64,000 nt of DNA from Desulfurivibrio alkaliphilus AHT 2 (GCF_000092205.1 NC_014216.1:2113742-2177741), one strand, 5' to 3'. Positions 52,743 to 62,968 are shown, counted from the first letter of the stretch. Notes: a model not told the origin generated them from the sequence alone. Program-made: numbers and translations.

Positions 52743-54883
52743 ACGCAATGCACCTTGATCGGGAACATACGACGGCCCCGGCCGACGCCGGCCCGGGGCT
52801 GAGGGCCAAGATTTACTTGACCATTGCCTTCGCCCTGCTGGTGGGGGTGCTCTTTGCCTATTACAGCCAGCAGGCCAAGGAACAGACCACCACCAGACTG
52901 ACCCTGATGAGCCAGCTCAACGAACTGGACCGCCGGCAGCAGGAGCTGGACGGGGAGATTCTGCACAGCGGCTTTTTTCTCTTCCACAACTACGATAACA
53001 TTCACGCCATGCTGGGCGGCATCGGCAATACCCTGCAGCATATTGAAGCGCTGTACGCCCGGGTAAGCACCGGCGGCGCCTCTGCGGTGCCAAAATTGCT
53101 GGCTGAGTACCACCGTAGCCTGGCCGCCAAAGAGGAGCTGGTTTACCGCTTTCTGACCACCAACTCCATGCTGAAAAACTCGGCCATGTATGTTCCGGGA
53201 CTGAGCCGGCGGATCATGCTGGAGCATCCCGAGATCAGCCATCACCACCACCGCCTGCTCACCGATCTGACCTCGGCGCTGTACCTGGCCCATAACACCA
53301 TGGACCCGGATCTGCTGGCCGCCATGCAAACCCCGCTGGGCAAGCTGGCCGCCATGACCGTGCCGCCGGAAAACCAACCCCTGGTGCAGCTGCACCAGGC
53401 CATGCTGGCCCACGGCCAGGTGTTTCAAGACACCCTGCCGACCTATAATTACCTGCTTAACCGCACCATGGACTCCTCCGGCGCCGCCATTCTGGACCAA
53501 CTGCTAAAGGCCCTGCAGGCGGAAAACCAGCGCTGGCTGAACCGCCTGAATTTGCTTTCCTACATCTTCTTTGCCGCCTTTCTGGCCTCGGTGGGTCTGA
53601 TTATTCTGCTGCTGGTCAAGACCGAGCGGGAAAACCAGGCCTTAAACCGGATGAGCCAGGCCCTGCACCGGGCCGCCACTCGGGACCAGTTGACCGGCCT
53701 GGCCAACCGCTTCGCCTTCGACAGCGACCAGGGCCGTTGCCGCCACCCCTTGCTACTGCTGATCAATATCGACGATTTCAAGCACGTCAACGACCTTTAC
53801 GGGGTTCGGGCCGGGGATTATGTGCTTACCGAGTTGGCCGCCATTCTCCGCCGACAACTTCCGGCCCAACCCTGGGGCCGCTGCTACCGCTTGGGCGGCG
53901 ATGATTTCGGGCTGCTGCTCGATGAGGCCGACACGACCGTGCAGCCCCAAAGCCTGGCCCAGCAGGTGCTGGCGGCGGTGGATCAATCCGAGTTCAATTA
54001 CCGCGACCAGCCCATCCGGATTAATGTCTCCATCGGTATCTCGCGGCTGCGGCCCCTGCTGGAAACCGCCGACCTGGCCTTAAACGAGGTTAAAAAGCTG
54101 CGCCGGGGCAGTTTTTTGATTTACCAGGAAGAGCTTAACCTGCAAGAGCGGATTGCCGACAACCTGCAGGTACTGGAAAACGCCCGCCGGGCCCTGAGCA
54201 ACGACGATGTGCTGGTCTATTACCAGCCCATTGTCGATAACCGCACCGGCAAGATCGTTAAGTTTGAATCGCTGGTACGGCTACGCAACCCCGACGGCCA
54301 GGTGCTCTCGCCGGTGATGTTCTTGGATGTGGTGAAGGAATCGTCGCTGTACCCGGAGTTTACCAGGCGGATGGTGGATAAGACTTTCGCCGATTTGGCC
54401 GACTGCCGTTACGGCTTTTCCCTGAACCTTTCCATCGCCGACATCGTTGAGCAGGAGGTGCAGGATTTCATCATGGCCAAGATTAAAGCCCACCCGGAGA
54501 TTGCCCGGCGGCTGACCTTTGAAATTCTGGAAAGCGAGGGGGTGGAAAACATCGCTTTGGTGCAAAGCTTTATCGAGCGGGTAAAGGCGGCGGGCTGTCA
54601 GATTGCCATCGACGACTTCGGCTCGGGCTATTCCAACTTCGCCCACATTTTGCAGTTCAAGGTGGACAGCATCAAGATCGACGCCACCCTGATCCGCAAT
54701 ATTCACCAGGACCAGCAGGCCCAGGTGCTGGTGCGCACCATTGTCGACTTCTGTCGCCAGCTGGGAATCAATACCGTGGCCGAGTTCGTGCACTCCGAGG
54801 AGGTGCTGCAGGTGGTCAAGGAACTGGGCATTGACTATTCCCAGGGATACTTCCTGGGCAAACCCGCCCCACACTGCTCGTAA
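52739..54883 (+). CDS. DAHL-sensor GGDEF/EAL protein
   Basis: 714 residues from GTG 52739. Transmembrane segments at ~24-42 and ~275-297 enclose a helical periplasmic domain with TLPTYNYLLNRTMDSSGAAI, as in DAHL sensors. The GGDEF domain has the signature RLGGDDFGLLL, with D for the usual catalytic E, so cyclase activity is doubtful. The EAL domain has FESLVRL (S for A), NLSIADI, EILESEG, IAIDDFGSGYSNF, SIKIDATLI and TVAEFVHSEE, so the metal and catalytic residues are kept. It likely acts as a c-di-GMP phosphodiesterase controlled by the sensor. It overlaps the peroxidase gene by 4 bases. Confidence 0.9.
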   Translation: MNAMHLDREHTTAPADAGPGLRAKIYLTIAFALLVGVLFAYYSQQAKEQTTTRLTLMSQLNELDRRQQELDGEILHSGFFLFHNYDNIHAMLGGIGNTLQHIEALYARVSTGGASAVPKLLAEYHRSLAAKEELVYRFLTTNSMLKNSAMYVPGLSRRIMLEHPEISHHHHRLLTDLTSALYLAHNTMDPDLLAAMQTPLGKLAAMTVPPENQPLVQLHQAMLAHGQVFQDTLPTYNYLLNRTMDSSGAAILDQLLKALQAENQRWLNRLNLLSYIFFAAFLASVGLIILLLVKTERENQALNRMSQALHRAATRDQLTGLANRFAFDSDQGRCRHPLLLLINIDDFKHVNDLYGVRAGDYVLTELAAILRRQLPAQPWGRCYRLGGDDFGLLLDEADTTVQPQSLAQQVLAAVDQSEFNYRDQPIRINVSIGISRLRPLLETADLALNEVKKLRRGSFLIYQEELNLQERIADNLQVLENARRALSNDDVLVYYQPIVDNRTGKIVKFESLVRLRNPDGQVLSPVMFLDVVKESSLYPEFTRRMVDKTFADLADCRYGFSLNLSIADIVEQEVQDFIMAKIKAHPEIARRLTFEILESEGVENIALVQSFIERVKAAGCQIAIDDFGSGYSNFAHILQFKVDSIKIDATLIRNIHQDQQAQVLVRTIVDFCRQLGINTVAEFVHSEEVLQVVKELGIDYSQGYFLGKPAPHCS

Positions 54884-54987
54884 ACAAGCAGCCGCACCGC
54901 ATCTTCGGGCGATCAGCCAGGCTTGCGTACTGGAGTACGCGGCGCCTGACTGCTTGCCCGAACCTGCGGCACGGCTGCTCGTTTACG
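54879..54987. repeat. Long structured hairpin repeat, copy 1
   Basis: A ~109-base inverted repeat. Outer stem CGTAAACAAGCAGCCG / CGGCTGCTCGTTTACG (one mismatch), then CCGCA/TGCGG, TCGGGC/GCCCGA, CAGCCAGGC/GCCTGACTG and a tip GCGTACTGGAGTACGC. It starts at the stop codon of the GGDEF/EAL gene and ends before the convergent DUF4168 gene. The core is shared with 58658 and 63063 while the outer stem is private. Possible bidirectional terminator or RNA element. Confidence 0.85.
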
Positions 54988-55010
54988 ACTGGGAATTATA
55001 CGGCTGGAAA

Positions 55011-55436
55011 TTAGCGGTTTTGCTCTGCTTCGATCTTGGCCATGATCCGGGCGTGCAGTTCCGGTGAGGTGTTCATGGCGTTGGCGATGGCATTGTAGGT
55101 CTGCACATCCAGCCCTTCCTCTTCAACGGTGGCCACCATTTTTTCGTTGGCCTGCTGCTGCAGTTCAATGGCCTTATCCTGGTCCTGTACCCCTTCCAGC
55201 CGGCCGGCATACTCCTGTTGAATCTCCTGGAGCTGCACCGAGGCTACGGCAAAGCTCTGCAGGGTGGCCTGATCAAAATCCTGGGGAGCGGCCTCCGCCC
55301 CCATGCCCGGCTGGCCGCCGCCACCGGGATAGGCCATTACCAGGCCGGGAAGAGCCAACAGCAAAAGGGCAAGGGCACCGGCCAGCAGACCTTTTTTGAT
55401 CCCTTGGTTCGCAGTGGTGGTAACTTGTTCACTCAT
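55011..55436 (-). CDS. DUF4168 protein
   Basis: 141 residues with an N-terminal hydrophobic segment (GLLAGALALLLLALPGLVMA) that looks like a signal peptide. A mature part follows: DFDQATLQSFAVASVQLQEI, DKAIELQQQANEKMVATVEE and LDVQTYNAIANAMNTSPELH, the DUF4168 pattern. Secreted or periplasmic, function unknown. A ribosome site AGGAGG precedes the ATG. Confidence 0.85.
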   Translation of the reverse strand: MSEQVTTTANQGIKKGLLAGALALLLLALPGLVMAYPGGGGQPGMGAEAAPQDFDQATLQSFAVASVQLQEIQQEYAGRLEGVQDQDKAIELQQQANEKMVATVEEEGLDVQTYNAIANAMNTSPELHARIMAKIEAEQNR

Positions 55437-55738
55437 CTAAAAAACCTCCTTGGTTCATTTTCGGCCTTTAATGGCCATTTGCTAAGATTAGCGCTTAACC
55501 GCCCACCCCTCACGATTCCGGGCTCCGGCAAATAGAAACGGGGAACCGGTTGGGGCGGCGCGTTGCTTGCAAAGACTAAGCTGCAAGCACAATGCCAAGA
55601 TCAGCAAATTTTCCCTGCTTTTGCTCTTCGTGCCGATTTCACGCTTTTCTGACCATGCACAAAGTTGTTCGCCGGGTCGATTTGCCCCGGCGGCGGCAAT
55701 GTGTCATAATGGCGCATGGTTCATTATGGAGGTAAACA
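55437..55738. other. Divergent intergenic region
   Basis: About 300 bases between the DUF4168 gene and the sensor-kinase operon. It holds the predicted kinase promoter near its right end and presumably the DUF4168 promoter; no gene or repeat is seen otherwise. Confidence 0.6.
55682..55710 (+). promoter_or_regulatory. Predicted promoter of the sensor-kinase operon
   Basis: TTGCCC (55682-55687), 17 bases, CATAAT (55705-55710), with the kinase start 28 bases on and GGAGG before it. Confidence 0.45.
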
Positions 55739-57208
55739 ATGACACAATCATGGTTGCGGCAAGGTTTCAGTCTGCGGCTTACCCTGGTGCTTTTTTTGGT
55801 CTTTCCTTTGCTGGCCCTGCTGGGCCTGGCTTCTTTCTCCGGCCTGCGGGGGCTGGAGAACCGGGTGGAGTTGCAGATGCAGAAAGATATCGAGCTGATC
55901 GCCCGGGCCATCCGGGGGCCGCTGGAACACGCCCTGGAGTTTGACCGCCAGCGCAGCCTGGACCGGACCCTCTCTTCGGCCTTTCGCTTCAGCGAAGTTT
56001 ACGGGGTTTACGTGTACGATCGGGAAGGTCGCCAGGTGGCGGCCAGCGGGCCGGCGGAGCCCGAAGTGCAGCGTCGGGAACTGGTGCAACTGGCCGCCGA
56101 TGGCGACCGCCTTGGCGCCTACGACGAGGCCGACGGCGAGGAGGTCTATTCCTATTTCGTCCCCCTGAGCGATTCGGTGGGCCGCAACTTGGGGCTATTG
56201 CAACTCACCCGTGACGGCAGCCAGTTCAAGGCCTACATCACCCAGGCCCGCCACCAGGCCATGCTGCTGCTTAGCCTGCTCAGCCTGAGCCTGCTGGCCC
56301 TGGTGATCTTTGCCCACCACCGGATCATCGGCACCCCTCTGACCGGCCTGGTGGAAAGCATGGCCCGGATTGCCGCCGGCGAGCGCCGGCACCGGGCCGT
56401 GCCCCGCGGCCCCACCGAAATCCGCCAGCTGGCGGTGGGCATGAACCGGATGCTGGACAGCCTGGCGGAAAACGAGGCCCAACTGGCCCGCCAGCAAAGC
56501 GAACAACGGCAACTGGAAGAGCGCTTGCGGCAATCGGAAAAGATGGCGGCCATCGGCGGCTTGGCCGCCGGGGTGGCCCACGAGCTCGGCACCCCGCTCA
56601 GCCTGGTGGCCGGCAAGGCCCAGCGGATGCTGCGCCGCCAGCAGAGCCCGGAGAACGCCGCCGCCTTTCAGGAAATTCGCCAGGCAGTGGAGCGGATGAG
56701 CCATATCGTGCGCCAGTTGCTGGACTTTGGCCGCAACAACCAGCCCCGCCGCAAACTGGTGGACCCCGAGATAATTGCCGGCAACGCCGCCGCCCAGGTG
56801 CGGGATGAGGCCGAGGCGGCAGGGGTGAAAATTAAACTGGAAGACAGCCAGCCGCCGCCGCGCCTGCGACTGGACCCCATCCGCCTGGAACAGGCTCTGG
56901 TCAACCTGCTGCGCAATGCCATCCAGGCCTGCCAGGCCGGCGGCGCCGCCTCTCCTTTGGTTCGATTGCGCTGGTTCACCGACGACCAGCAGGCCGGTTT
57001 TCAGGTCGAAGATAACGGGCCAGGAATTGCCAAGGAGCTTTACTCCCGCCTCTTTGAACCCTTCTTCACCACCAAGGAGGTCGGCCGGGGCACCGGCCTG
57101 GGCCTGGCGGTGGTGCACAGCGCCGTCCAGGACCACGGCGGCAGCATTACCGTCGACCGCAGCGACAGCGGCGGTGCCTGCTTCACGATCTATTTGGCAA
57201 AAGAGTAA
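55739..57208 (+). CDS. Sensor histidine kinase (NtrB-like)
   Basis: 489 residues. Transmembrane segments at ~10-30 and ~173-193 flank a periplasmic PAS-like sensor ([17 protein letters not shown]). A HAMP-like linker precedes the DHp helix with [20 protein letters not shown] (phospho-acceptor His ~281). The ATPase domain has [12 protein letters not shown] (N box), [24 protein letters not shown] (G1/F box) and [13 protein letters not shown] (G2). The gene for its sigma-54 regulator starts 5 bases after the stop, so they form a two-component pair. The signal is unknown. Confidence 0.93.
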   Translation: MTQSWLRQGFSLRLTLVLFLVFPLLALLGLASFSGLRGLENRVELQMQKDIELIARAIRGPLEHALEFDRQRSLDRTLSSAFRFSEVYGVYVYDREGRQVAASGPAEPEVQRRELVQLAADGDRLGAYDEADGEEVYSYFVPLSDSVGRNLGLLQLTRDGSQFKAYITQARHQAMLLLSLLSLSLLALVIFAHHRIIGTPLTGLVESMARIAAGERRHRAVPRGPTEIRQLAVGMNRMLDSLAENEAQLARQQSEQRQLEERLRQSEKMAAIGGLAAGVAHELGTPLSLVAGKAQRMLRRQQSPENAAAFQEIRQAVERMSHIVRQLLDFGRNNQPRRKLVDPEIIAGNAAAQVRDEAEAAGVKIKLEDSQPPPRLRLDPIRLEQALVNLLRNAIQACQAGGAASPLVRLRWFTDDQQAGFQVEDNGPGIAKELYSRLFEPFFTTKEVGRGTGLGLAVVHSAVQDHGGSITVDRSDSGGACFTIYLAKE

Positions 57209-57213
57209 CTGCT

Positions 57214-58659
57214 TTGACGGAAAAAATATTAATTATTGAAGATGACCGGGGGTTGCGCACCCTGCTGGGGGAAGAGTTGACCGACGCCGGTTTCCGGGTG
57301 CGGGAGGCGGGGGCGGTGCCCGAGGGCTGGAAATTGGTCCAGCAGTGGCAGCCGGACCTGATCCTCAGCGACCTGCGCCTGCCCGGCCCCGACGGCCTGA
57401 CCCTGCTGGAGCGGCTGGCGGCTCTGCCCCCTCCCCGGCCGGCGCTGATCATCATCACCGCCTTCGGCACCGTGCCCCAGGCCGTGGAGGCGCTAAAAAA
57501 AGGGGCCGATGATTTTCTCACCAAGCCCCTGGATCTGGACCATCTCCTGCTGTGCCTTACAAAGACCCTGGAAACCCGGCGGCTGCGCCTGGAGGTGGAA
57601 CGCTTCCGCAAGCTGCTGGAACGCGACCAGGATGACTTTCACGGCATTATCGGCCGCAGTGGGGCCATGCGTCGGCTCTTTGCCGCCATCGGGCAGGTGG
57701 CGGCCGCCGACGGCCCGGTGCTGATCACCGGTGAAAGCGGGGTGGGCAAGGAGTTGGTGGCCCGGGCGGTGCACGCCGAAAGCCCCCGGGCCGAAGAGAA
57801 ACTGATCGCCGTCAACTGTGCCGGTATTCCCGCCGAATTGGCGGAGAGCGAGTTTTTCGGTCATGCCGCCGGGGCCTTCAGCGGCGCCCGGCATGCTCGC
57901 CAGGGGTTGTTCATGGAGGCCCGGGGCGGCACCCTGCTGCTGGATGAGATCGGCGAGCTGCCCCTTAACCTGCAGGCCAAGCTGCTGCGCATCCTCCAGG
58001 ACGGCATGCTGCGGCCGGTGGGGTCCGACCGGGAACAGCAGGTGGAGGTGCGGATCATTGCCGCCAGCAACCGGGACCTGGAAAAAGAAGTACGGGAGGG
58101 CCGCTTCCGGGAGGATCTTTATTACCGCCTGGAAACCTTCCGCCTGCCGGTGCCGCCGCTAAGGCAGCGGGAAGATGACCTGGACCTGCTCTGCGCCCGT
58201 TTTATCGAGCTCTTTGCCACCAAAATGGAGCGCCCGGCGCGCAGCATTTCCCCCGACGCCCTGGCCCGCCTGCGCCGCTACCCCTTCCCGGGCAACGTGC
58301 GGGAGTTGAAAAACACCCTGGAGCGGGCGGTGGCCTTCTGCCCCGGGCGGGAAATCGGCCTGGCCCACCTGCCGGAACGAATCCGCCGGGGCGCCGCCAA
58401 CGGCCGGCGCCCCGACAATGGCGACGAGGGCGACGGGGCCGGGGCAGCAGGTCATGACCACGGCACCGCTTCCGGCCTGCCCAGGCAGCTGTTGCCTGAG
58501 CAGGCCGACGACCCGGGCGAGCTGCCCTCGCTGGAGGAAATAAGCAACCGCTACGTCCAACTGGTCATGCAGCAGGTCAACGGCAACAAGCGCCGCGCCG
58601 CCCAGATCCTGGGGATAGGGCGGCGCACCCTCTACCGCCGCTTAGATACACAACCCTGA
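57214..58659 (+). CDS. Sigma-54-dependent response regulator (NtrC family)
   Basis: 481 residues from TTG 57214. The receiver has [18 protein letters not shown] (phospho-Asp ~53) and FLTKPLD (Lys ~103). The AAA+ domain has [15 protein letters not shown] (Walker A) and [12 protein letters not shown] (Walker B), and in place of GAFTGA it reads GAFSGA. That loop contacts sigma-54; Thr to Ser is conservative. R-finger region [14 protein letters not shown]. The C-terminal Fis-type helix-turn-helix is [20 protein letters not shown]. The stop lies at the edge of the second hairpin repeat. Confidence 0.94.
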   Translation: MTEKILIIEDDRGLRTLLGEELTDAGFRVREAGAVPEGWKLVQQWQPDLILSDLRLPGPDGLTLLERLAALPPPRPALIIITAFGTVPQAVEALKKGADDFLTKPLDLDHLLLCLTKTLETRRLRLEVERFRKLLERDQDDFHGIIGRSGAMRRLFAAIGQVAAADGPVLITGESGVGKELVARAVHAESPRAEEKLIAVNCAGIPAELAESEFFGHAAGAFSGARHARQGLFMEARGGTLLLDEIGELPLNLQAKLLRILQDGMLRPVGSDREQQVEVRIIAASNRDLEKEVREGRFREDLYYRLETFRLPVPPLRQREDDLDLLCARFIELFATKMERPARSISPDALARLRRYPFPGNVRELKNTLERAVAFCPGREIGLAHLPERIRRGAANGRRPDNGDEGDGAGAAGHDHGTASGLPRQLLPEQADDPGELPSLEEISNRYVQLVMQQVNGNKRRAAQILGIGRRTLYRRLDTQP

Positions 58660-58766
58660 TAAAAACCCGTCAGCACCGCATCTTGCGGCGATCGGCCCGG
58701 CTTGCGTACTGGAGTACGCGGCACCGGGCCGCTTGCCGCAACCTGCGGCACTGACGGGTTTTTATC
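58658..58766. repeat. Long structured hairpin repeat, copy 2
   Basis: Outer stem GATAAAAACCCGTCAG / CTGACGGGTTTTTATC, 16 perfect pairs. Inner stems CCGCA/TGCGG, TTGCGGC/GCCGCAA and CGGCCCGG/CCGGGCCG differ from copy 1 on both sides together; tip GCGTACTGGAGTACGC is the same. It lies between convergent genes, immediately after the response-regulator stop. Confidence 0.88.
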
Positions 58767-58776
58767 CCCTTTGGGT

Positions 58777-59565
58777 TTATTTGGCGTTGGGGGTTAACTG
58801 GCAGATGTTGCTGCCTTTTTGCTGGCAGGCGATGGTCAGTTGGGGCGGCGGCTGGGCGGTGGCGGTTATGGCGGCCTGGACGGCTTGGGCGGCCAGTTCC
58901 GGGGTGTTGTTGGTTTCGCTGAGGTGACTCAAGACCACCTGGCTTAAACCCGGGTGCAGCAGTTCAGCCAGCAGCTCGGCGGCTTCGTGGTTGGCCAGGT
59001 GGCCGTGGCGGGAGCGTACCCTTTGCTTCAGGGCCGGGGTGTAAGGGCCGGTGGCCAGCATCTCCGGGTCGTGGTTGCACTCCAGCACCAGGGCATGGCA
59101 GCCGGTTAGCCGGTGGCGGGCCAGGCGGGAGACCATGCCCAGGTCGGTGCAGTGACCCAGCCGCAGCCCGCCGGCCTGAAGCAGGAAACCCACCGGTTCG
59201 GCGGCATCGTGGGAGACGGCAAAGGGATGCACCTTGATGGCGCCGCAGGTAAAGGTGGCGCCGGTGGTGAACTCGTGCACGGCGGCGGGAGAGCCCAGGT
59301 TCCGGGCCGCCGCCTGCAAAGTGGGGCGGTTGGCATAGAGGGGCAGATGATAACGGCGGGAGAGCACCCCCGCCCCCCGGATGTGGTCGCCATGTTCATG
59401 GCTGAGCAGAACCGCGCTGAGCCCGGCCGGGTCGATGCCGAGGGCATCCAACCGGGTTTCAAGCTCCCGGCCGGAGAAACCGGCATCGATGAGCAGCCTG
59501 GTCTCCCCGGCTTCCACATAGGTGGCATTGCCCTTGCTCCCCCCGCCTAAAACACAGAAGCGCAT
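58777..59565 (-). CDS. MBL-fold metallohydrolase (YycJ/WalJ-like)
   Basis: About 262 residues from ATG 59565. The metallo-beta-lactamase pattern is MRFCVLGGGSKGNATYVEAG, LLIDAGFSG, VLLSHEHGDHIRG (HxHxDH), HDAAEPVGF, LGHCTDLGMVS and LVLECNHDPEML. This subgroup is often a 5'-to-3' exonuclease or an unassigned hydrolase. It begins 5 bases after the M16 peptidase stop, in a run with pnp. Confidence 0.88.
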   Translation of the reverse strand: MRFCVLGGGSKGNATYVEAGETRLLIDAGFSGRELETRLDALGIDPAGLSAVLLSHEHGDHIRGAGVLSRRYHLPLYANRPTLQAAARNLGSPAAVHEFTTGATFTCGAIKVHPFAVSHDAAEPVGFLLQAGGLRLGHCTDLGMVSRLARHRLTGCHALVLECNHDPEMLATGPYTPALKQRVRSRHGHLANHEAAELLAELLHPGLSQVVLSHLSETNNTPELAAQAVQAAITATAQPPPQLTIACQQKGSNICQLTPNAK

Positions 59566-59570
59566 CTTTT

Positions 59571-60827
59571 TTATCCATCCAGGGCGCGCCAATCCAGCGC
59601 GGTGTCATCATCTTCGGCCAAAGGCCCCAGGGCCGTGGCGCTTAGGGGGGCGGTGAAGAGCGTGGCCGCCAGTTGCCGGATATCTTCGGCGGTGACCTGC
59701 GCCAGGGAGGTGAGGATCTCTTCCAGGGGCAAGGGGCGGCCGTGGGTGATCAGGTTGCGGGCCAAGCGATGCATTCGGCTTTCCATGTTTTCTTCGGCCA
59801 GCAGAATCACCGCTCGGGCGTAATCGCGGGCCTCGGCCAGTTCCTCGTCGCTCAGCGGCTGCCGCCCCAGGCGGCGCACCTCCTGGCCCACCACCGCCAG
59901 GGCCTCGTTGGCCGCCCGGGGATCGATCCCCAGGTAGACGGCCAGGGTGCCGCAGTCGCTGTGGGCATTGACGTAGGAAAAAACGGCATAGGCCAACCCC
60001 CGCTTTTCCCGGATCTCCTGAAACAGCCGCGAGCTCATGTTGCCACCCAGCACCGTGTTGAGCAAGTGCAGGGCGTAGCGTTCCGGCGCGTTTTCCGCCG
60101 GGGCCCGCACACCCAGCACCAGGTGGGTCTGCTCCAGGTCCCGGGGAATGATTTGGCGGCTGAATTTGGACGACTCCGGCGGCCGGCGGGAAAAATCAGA
60201 GGAGGCCTGGAGATGGCCGGACTTACCCACCGCAGGGCCCTGCTCCCAGCCTTGGCGGCAGAGATCACAGAATTGCCGGTGCTCCACCTGGCCGGCGGCG
60301 GCGATGATGATGCGGGCAGGCTGGTAGTGGCGGCGATGAAAGTCGCGGACATGGCCGGGGAGTAAAGCGCCGATCACCCGGGGCGGGCCCAGCACCGGGT
60401 TGCCCATGGGGTGGCGGCCCCAGAACTGGCGGTTGAAGAGATCGTGTACCAGGTCGTCGGGGGTGTCCTCCACCATGGCGATTTCCTGCAGGATCACCTC
60501 CCGTTCATGCTCCACCTCTTCCGGCACGAAAGCGGAGTTGAGGACCATATCGCTCAGCAGGTCCACCAGTTGCGGCAGCCTTTCGGCCAGCACGGTGGCG
60601 TGATAACAGGTGGCTTCGGCGGCGGTGAAGGCGTTGGCGGTGCCGCCCATGACGTCGAACTCGCGGGCGATCTGCTGGGCGGAGCGCCGCCGGGTGCCCT
60701 TGAAGAGCATGTGCTCGACAAAATGGGAGCAGCCGTTGGTCAGGTCATGCTCATCCCGCGCCCCCACCTGCACCCAGATCCCCACCGAGACCACCCGGGA
60801 AGGGGTGGACTCGGTGACGATCCGCAC
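59571..60827 (-). CDS. M16-family zinc peptidase (processing-peptidase-like)
   Basis: About 418 residues as counted from GTG 60827. The HFVEHMLFKGT motif (inverted HxxEH zinc site) lies early, with EVILQEIAMVEDTPDDL (third ligand E), NTVLGGNMSSRLFQEIREKRGLAYAV in the second half, and a C-terminal half that ends ALDWRALDG. Family members normally begin ~10 residues earlier (an IRQTALANG-like strand is encoded just upstream), but only a CTG is available before an in-frame stop. The true start is thus uncertain. It lies directly downstream of pnp, as in many bacteria. Confidence 0.9.
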   Translation of the reverse strand: MRIVTESTPSRVVSVGIWVQVGARDEHDLTNGCSHFVEHMLFKGTRRRSAQQIAREFDVMGGTANAFTAAEATCYHATVLAERLPQLVDLLSDMVLNSAFVPEEVEHEREVILQEIAMVEDTPDDLVHDLFNRQFWGRHPMGNPVLGPPRVIGALLPGHVRDFHRRHYQPARIIIAAAGQVEHRQFCDLCRQGWEQGPAVGKSGHLQASSDFSRRPPESSKFSRQIIPRDLEQTHLVLGVRAPAENAPERYALHLLNTVLGGNMSSRLFQEIREKRGLAYAVFSYVNAHSDCGTLAVYLGIDPRAANEALAVVGQEVRRLGRQPLSDEELAEARDYARAVILLAEENMESRMHRLARNLITHGRPLPLEEILTSLAQVTAEDIRQLAATLFTAPLSATALGPLAEDDDTALDWRALDG

Positions 60828-60853
60828 TCCGTTGGCCAGTGCAGTTTGCCGGA

Positions 60854-62968
60854 TCAGGACTTATCCTCGTTCAGCAAGGCCTTGCGGCTCAGCCGAATCT
60901 TGCCGCGGGGGTCGATCTCCAGCACCTTGACCATTACCTCGTCGCCCTCGTTGAGCACGTCGGTGACCTTGTTGACCCGGTGGTGCTCCAGCTCGGAGAT
61001 ATGCACCAGGCCGTCGGTGCCCGGCAAAATCTGGACAAAGGCGCCGAAGTCCATAACCTTCTGGACCACCCCTTTGTAGACCTTGCCCACCTCGGCTTCG
61101 GCGGTGATGCTCAGCACCTCTTCCTTGACCTTCTCGGCGATTTCACCGGTAGGGGCGAAGATCTTGACCTTGCCGTCGTCGGAGACATCCATCTTGATGC
61201 CGTACTCGGTGGTGATGGCCTTGATCACCTTGCCGCCGGGGCCGATGAGGTCGCGGATCTTGTCCGGGTTGATGGTAATGCTGAACATCTTGGGGGCATG
61301 GGCCGGCACATCGCTGCGCGGGGCGGCGATGGCTTCCTTCATTTTGCCCAAAATATGCAACCGCCCTTCCCGGGCCTGGTTGAGGGCGGCACTCATGATC
61401 TCCCGGGAGACCCCTTCCAGCTTGATGTCCATCTGCAGGGCGGTGATGCCGTCTTCGGTGCCGGCCACCTTGAAGTCCATGTCGCCCAGGTGATCTTCAT
61501 CACCCAGGATGTCGGAGAGGATGGCGATATCGTCGCCTTCCTTGATCAGGCCCATGGCAATGCCGCTCACCGGCTTTTTCATCGGCACCCCGGCGTCCAT
61601 CAGCGACAGGGAAGCGCCGCAAACGGTGGCCATGGAGGAAGAACCGTTGGATTCCAGCACCTCGGAAACCACCCGGATGGTGTAGGGGAAGCTCTCGGCA
61701 TCGGGCAGCACCGCCTGCACCGCCCGTTCGGCCAGGGCGCCGTGGCCGATATCCCGCCGGCTGGGGCCGCGCAGGAAGCGTACCTCGCCGACACAGTAGG
61801 GCGGGAAGTTGTAATGCAGCATGAAAGGCTTGAACGACATGCCGCTGAGCGATTCAATGCGCTGCTCGTCTTCGCCGCTGCCCAGGGTGGCACTCACCAG
61901 TACCTGGGTCTCGCCGCGGGTGAACAGGGACGAACCGTGGACTCGGGGCAGTACTCCCACCTCGTTGGTGATGTTGCGCACCTCATCCAGGCGCCGGTTG
62001 TCGATGCGGATCCGCTCCTTGGTGATCCGCTCGCGGATCATCTTTTTCTTCAGTTCCTTGAGCAGTCCCTTGGCCTCCTGCAGCTTGACCGGCAACTGCT
62101 CGCCGGCGGCCTCGGCCAGCTCGCCTTCAAGGGCTGCCAGCACCTTCTCTTCCAGCATAGCCGAAGCCTCGCCCCGCTGCTGCTTGTCCACGGTGGTGAT
62201 TACCTGGGCCATCTCGGTGGCGGCCAGCTCCTGCACCCGCTGGCGCAGGGCCTCATCCACCTGGCGCGGTTTGACCTCCAGCTTGGGCTTGCCCGCCGCC
62301 GCCTGCAGCTCTTTCTGCATGGCCAGCAGCGGCTGGAGGGATTCGTGGGCAAAGAAGATGCCGTTTTTGACCTCTTCTTCCGACAGGCTGTCGGCCCCGC
62401 CTTCCACCATTACCACCGCCTTTTCACTGCCGGCGACGATCAGGTCCAGGCGGGAGTTTTTGCGCTGCTCCTGGCTGGGGTTGAGCACATACTGGCCGTC
62501 GATCATCCCCACCCGCACCCCGGCGATGGGGCCCAAAAACGGCACCTGGGAAACGCTCAGGGCGGCGGAGGCCCCCAGCATGGCCATCAGGTCGGGATCG
62601 TTCTCCTGGTCGGCGGACAAAACGGTGGCGATGATCTGGGTTTCATGCTGGTAGCCCTGGGCAAAGAGCGGCCGCAGGGGCCGGTCGATGATCCGGCAGG
62701 CCAACGTCTCGTTTTCGGTGGGGCGCCCGATCTCGCGCCGGAAGAAGCTGCCGGGAATCCGGCCCACGGCATAAAAACGCTCCTGATATTCGATGGTCAA
62801 CGGCAAAAAGTCGATGTTTTCCTTGGGCTCGCGGGCGGCGGTGGCGGTTACCAGCACCACGCTCTGACCGTAGGTTACCAGCACCGAGCCGCCGGCCTGC
62901 TTGGCCAGACGTCCGGTTTCGATGGTGAGTTTTCTGCCGGCCAATTCAATACTTACTTTCTTTTCCAT
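60854..62968 (-). CDS. pnp: Polynucleotide phosphorylase
   Basis: 704 residues, complete. Two RNase PH domains (about 8-140 and 320-460; the catalytic part includes RDIGHGALAERAV and GSSSMATVCGASLSLMDAG), a helical linker, a KH domain (ITINPDKIRDLIGPGGKVIK, ~555-615) and an S1 domain (KGVVQKVMDFGAFVQILPGT, ~622-692). It degrades RNA 3' to 5' with phosphate. It is preceded by AAGGAAAA and lies downstream of rpsO, the classical order. A structured repeat (63063-63169) stands in the leader region. Confidence 0.97.
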   Translation of the reverse strand: MEKKVSIELAGRKLTIETGRLAKQAGGSVLVTYGQSVVLVTATAAREPKENIDFLPLTIEYQERFYAVGRIPGSFFRREIGRPTENETLACRIIDRPLRPLFAQGYQHETQIIATVLSADQENDPDLMAMLGASAALSVSQVPFLGPIAGVRVGMIDGQYVLNPSQEQRKNSRLDLIVAGSEKAVVMVEGGADSLSEEEVKNGIFFAHESLQPLLAMQKELQAAAGKPKLEVKPRQVDEALRQRVQELAATEMAQVITTVDKQQRGEASAMLEEKVLAALEGELAEAAGEQLPVKLQEAKGLLKELKKKMIRERITKERIRIDNRRLDEVRNITNEVGVLPRVHGSSLFTRGETQVLVSATLGSGEDEQRIESLSGMSFKPFMLHYNFPPYCVGEVRFLRGPSRRDIGHGALAERAVQAVLPDAESFPYTIRVVSEVLESNGSSSMATVCGASLSLMDAGVPMKKPVSGIAMGLIKEGDDIAILSDILGDEDHLGDMDFKVAGTEDGITALQMDIKLEGVSREIMSAALNQAREGRLHILGKMKEAIAAPRSDVPAHAPKMFSITINPDKIRDLIGPGGKVIKAITTEYGIKMDVSDDGKVKIFAPTGEIAEKVKEEVLSITAEAEVGKVYKGVVQKVMDFGAFVQILPGTDGLVHISELEHHRVNKVTDVLNEGDEVMVKVLEIDPRGKIRLSRKALLNEDKS

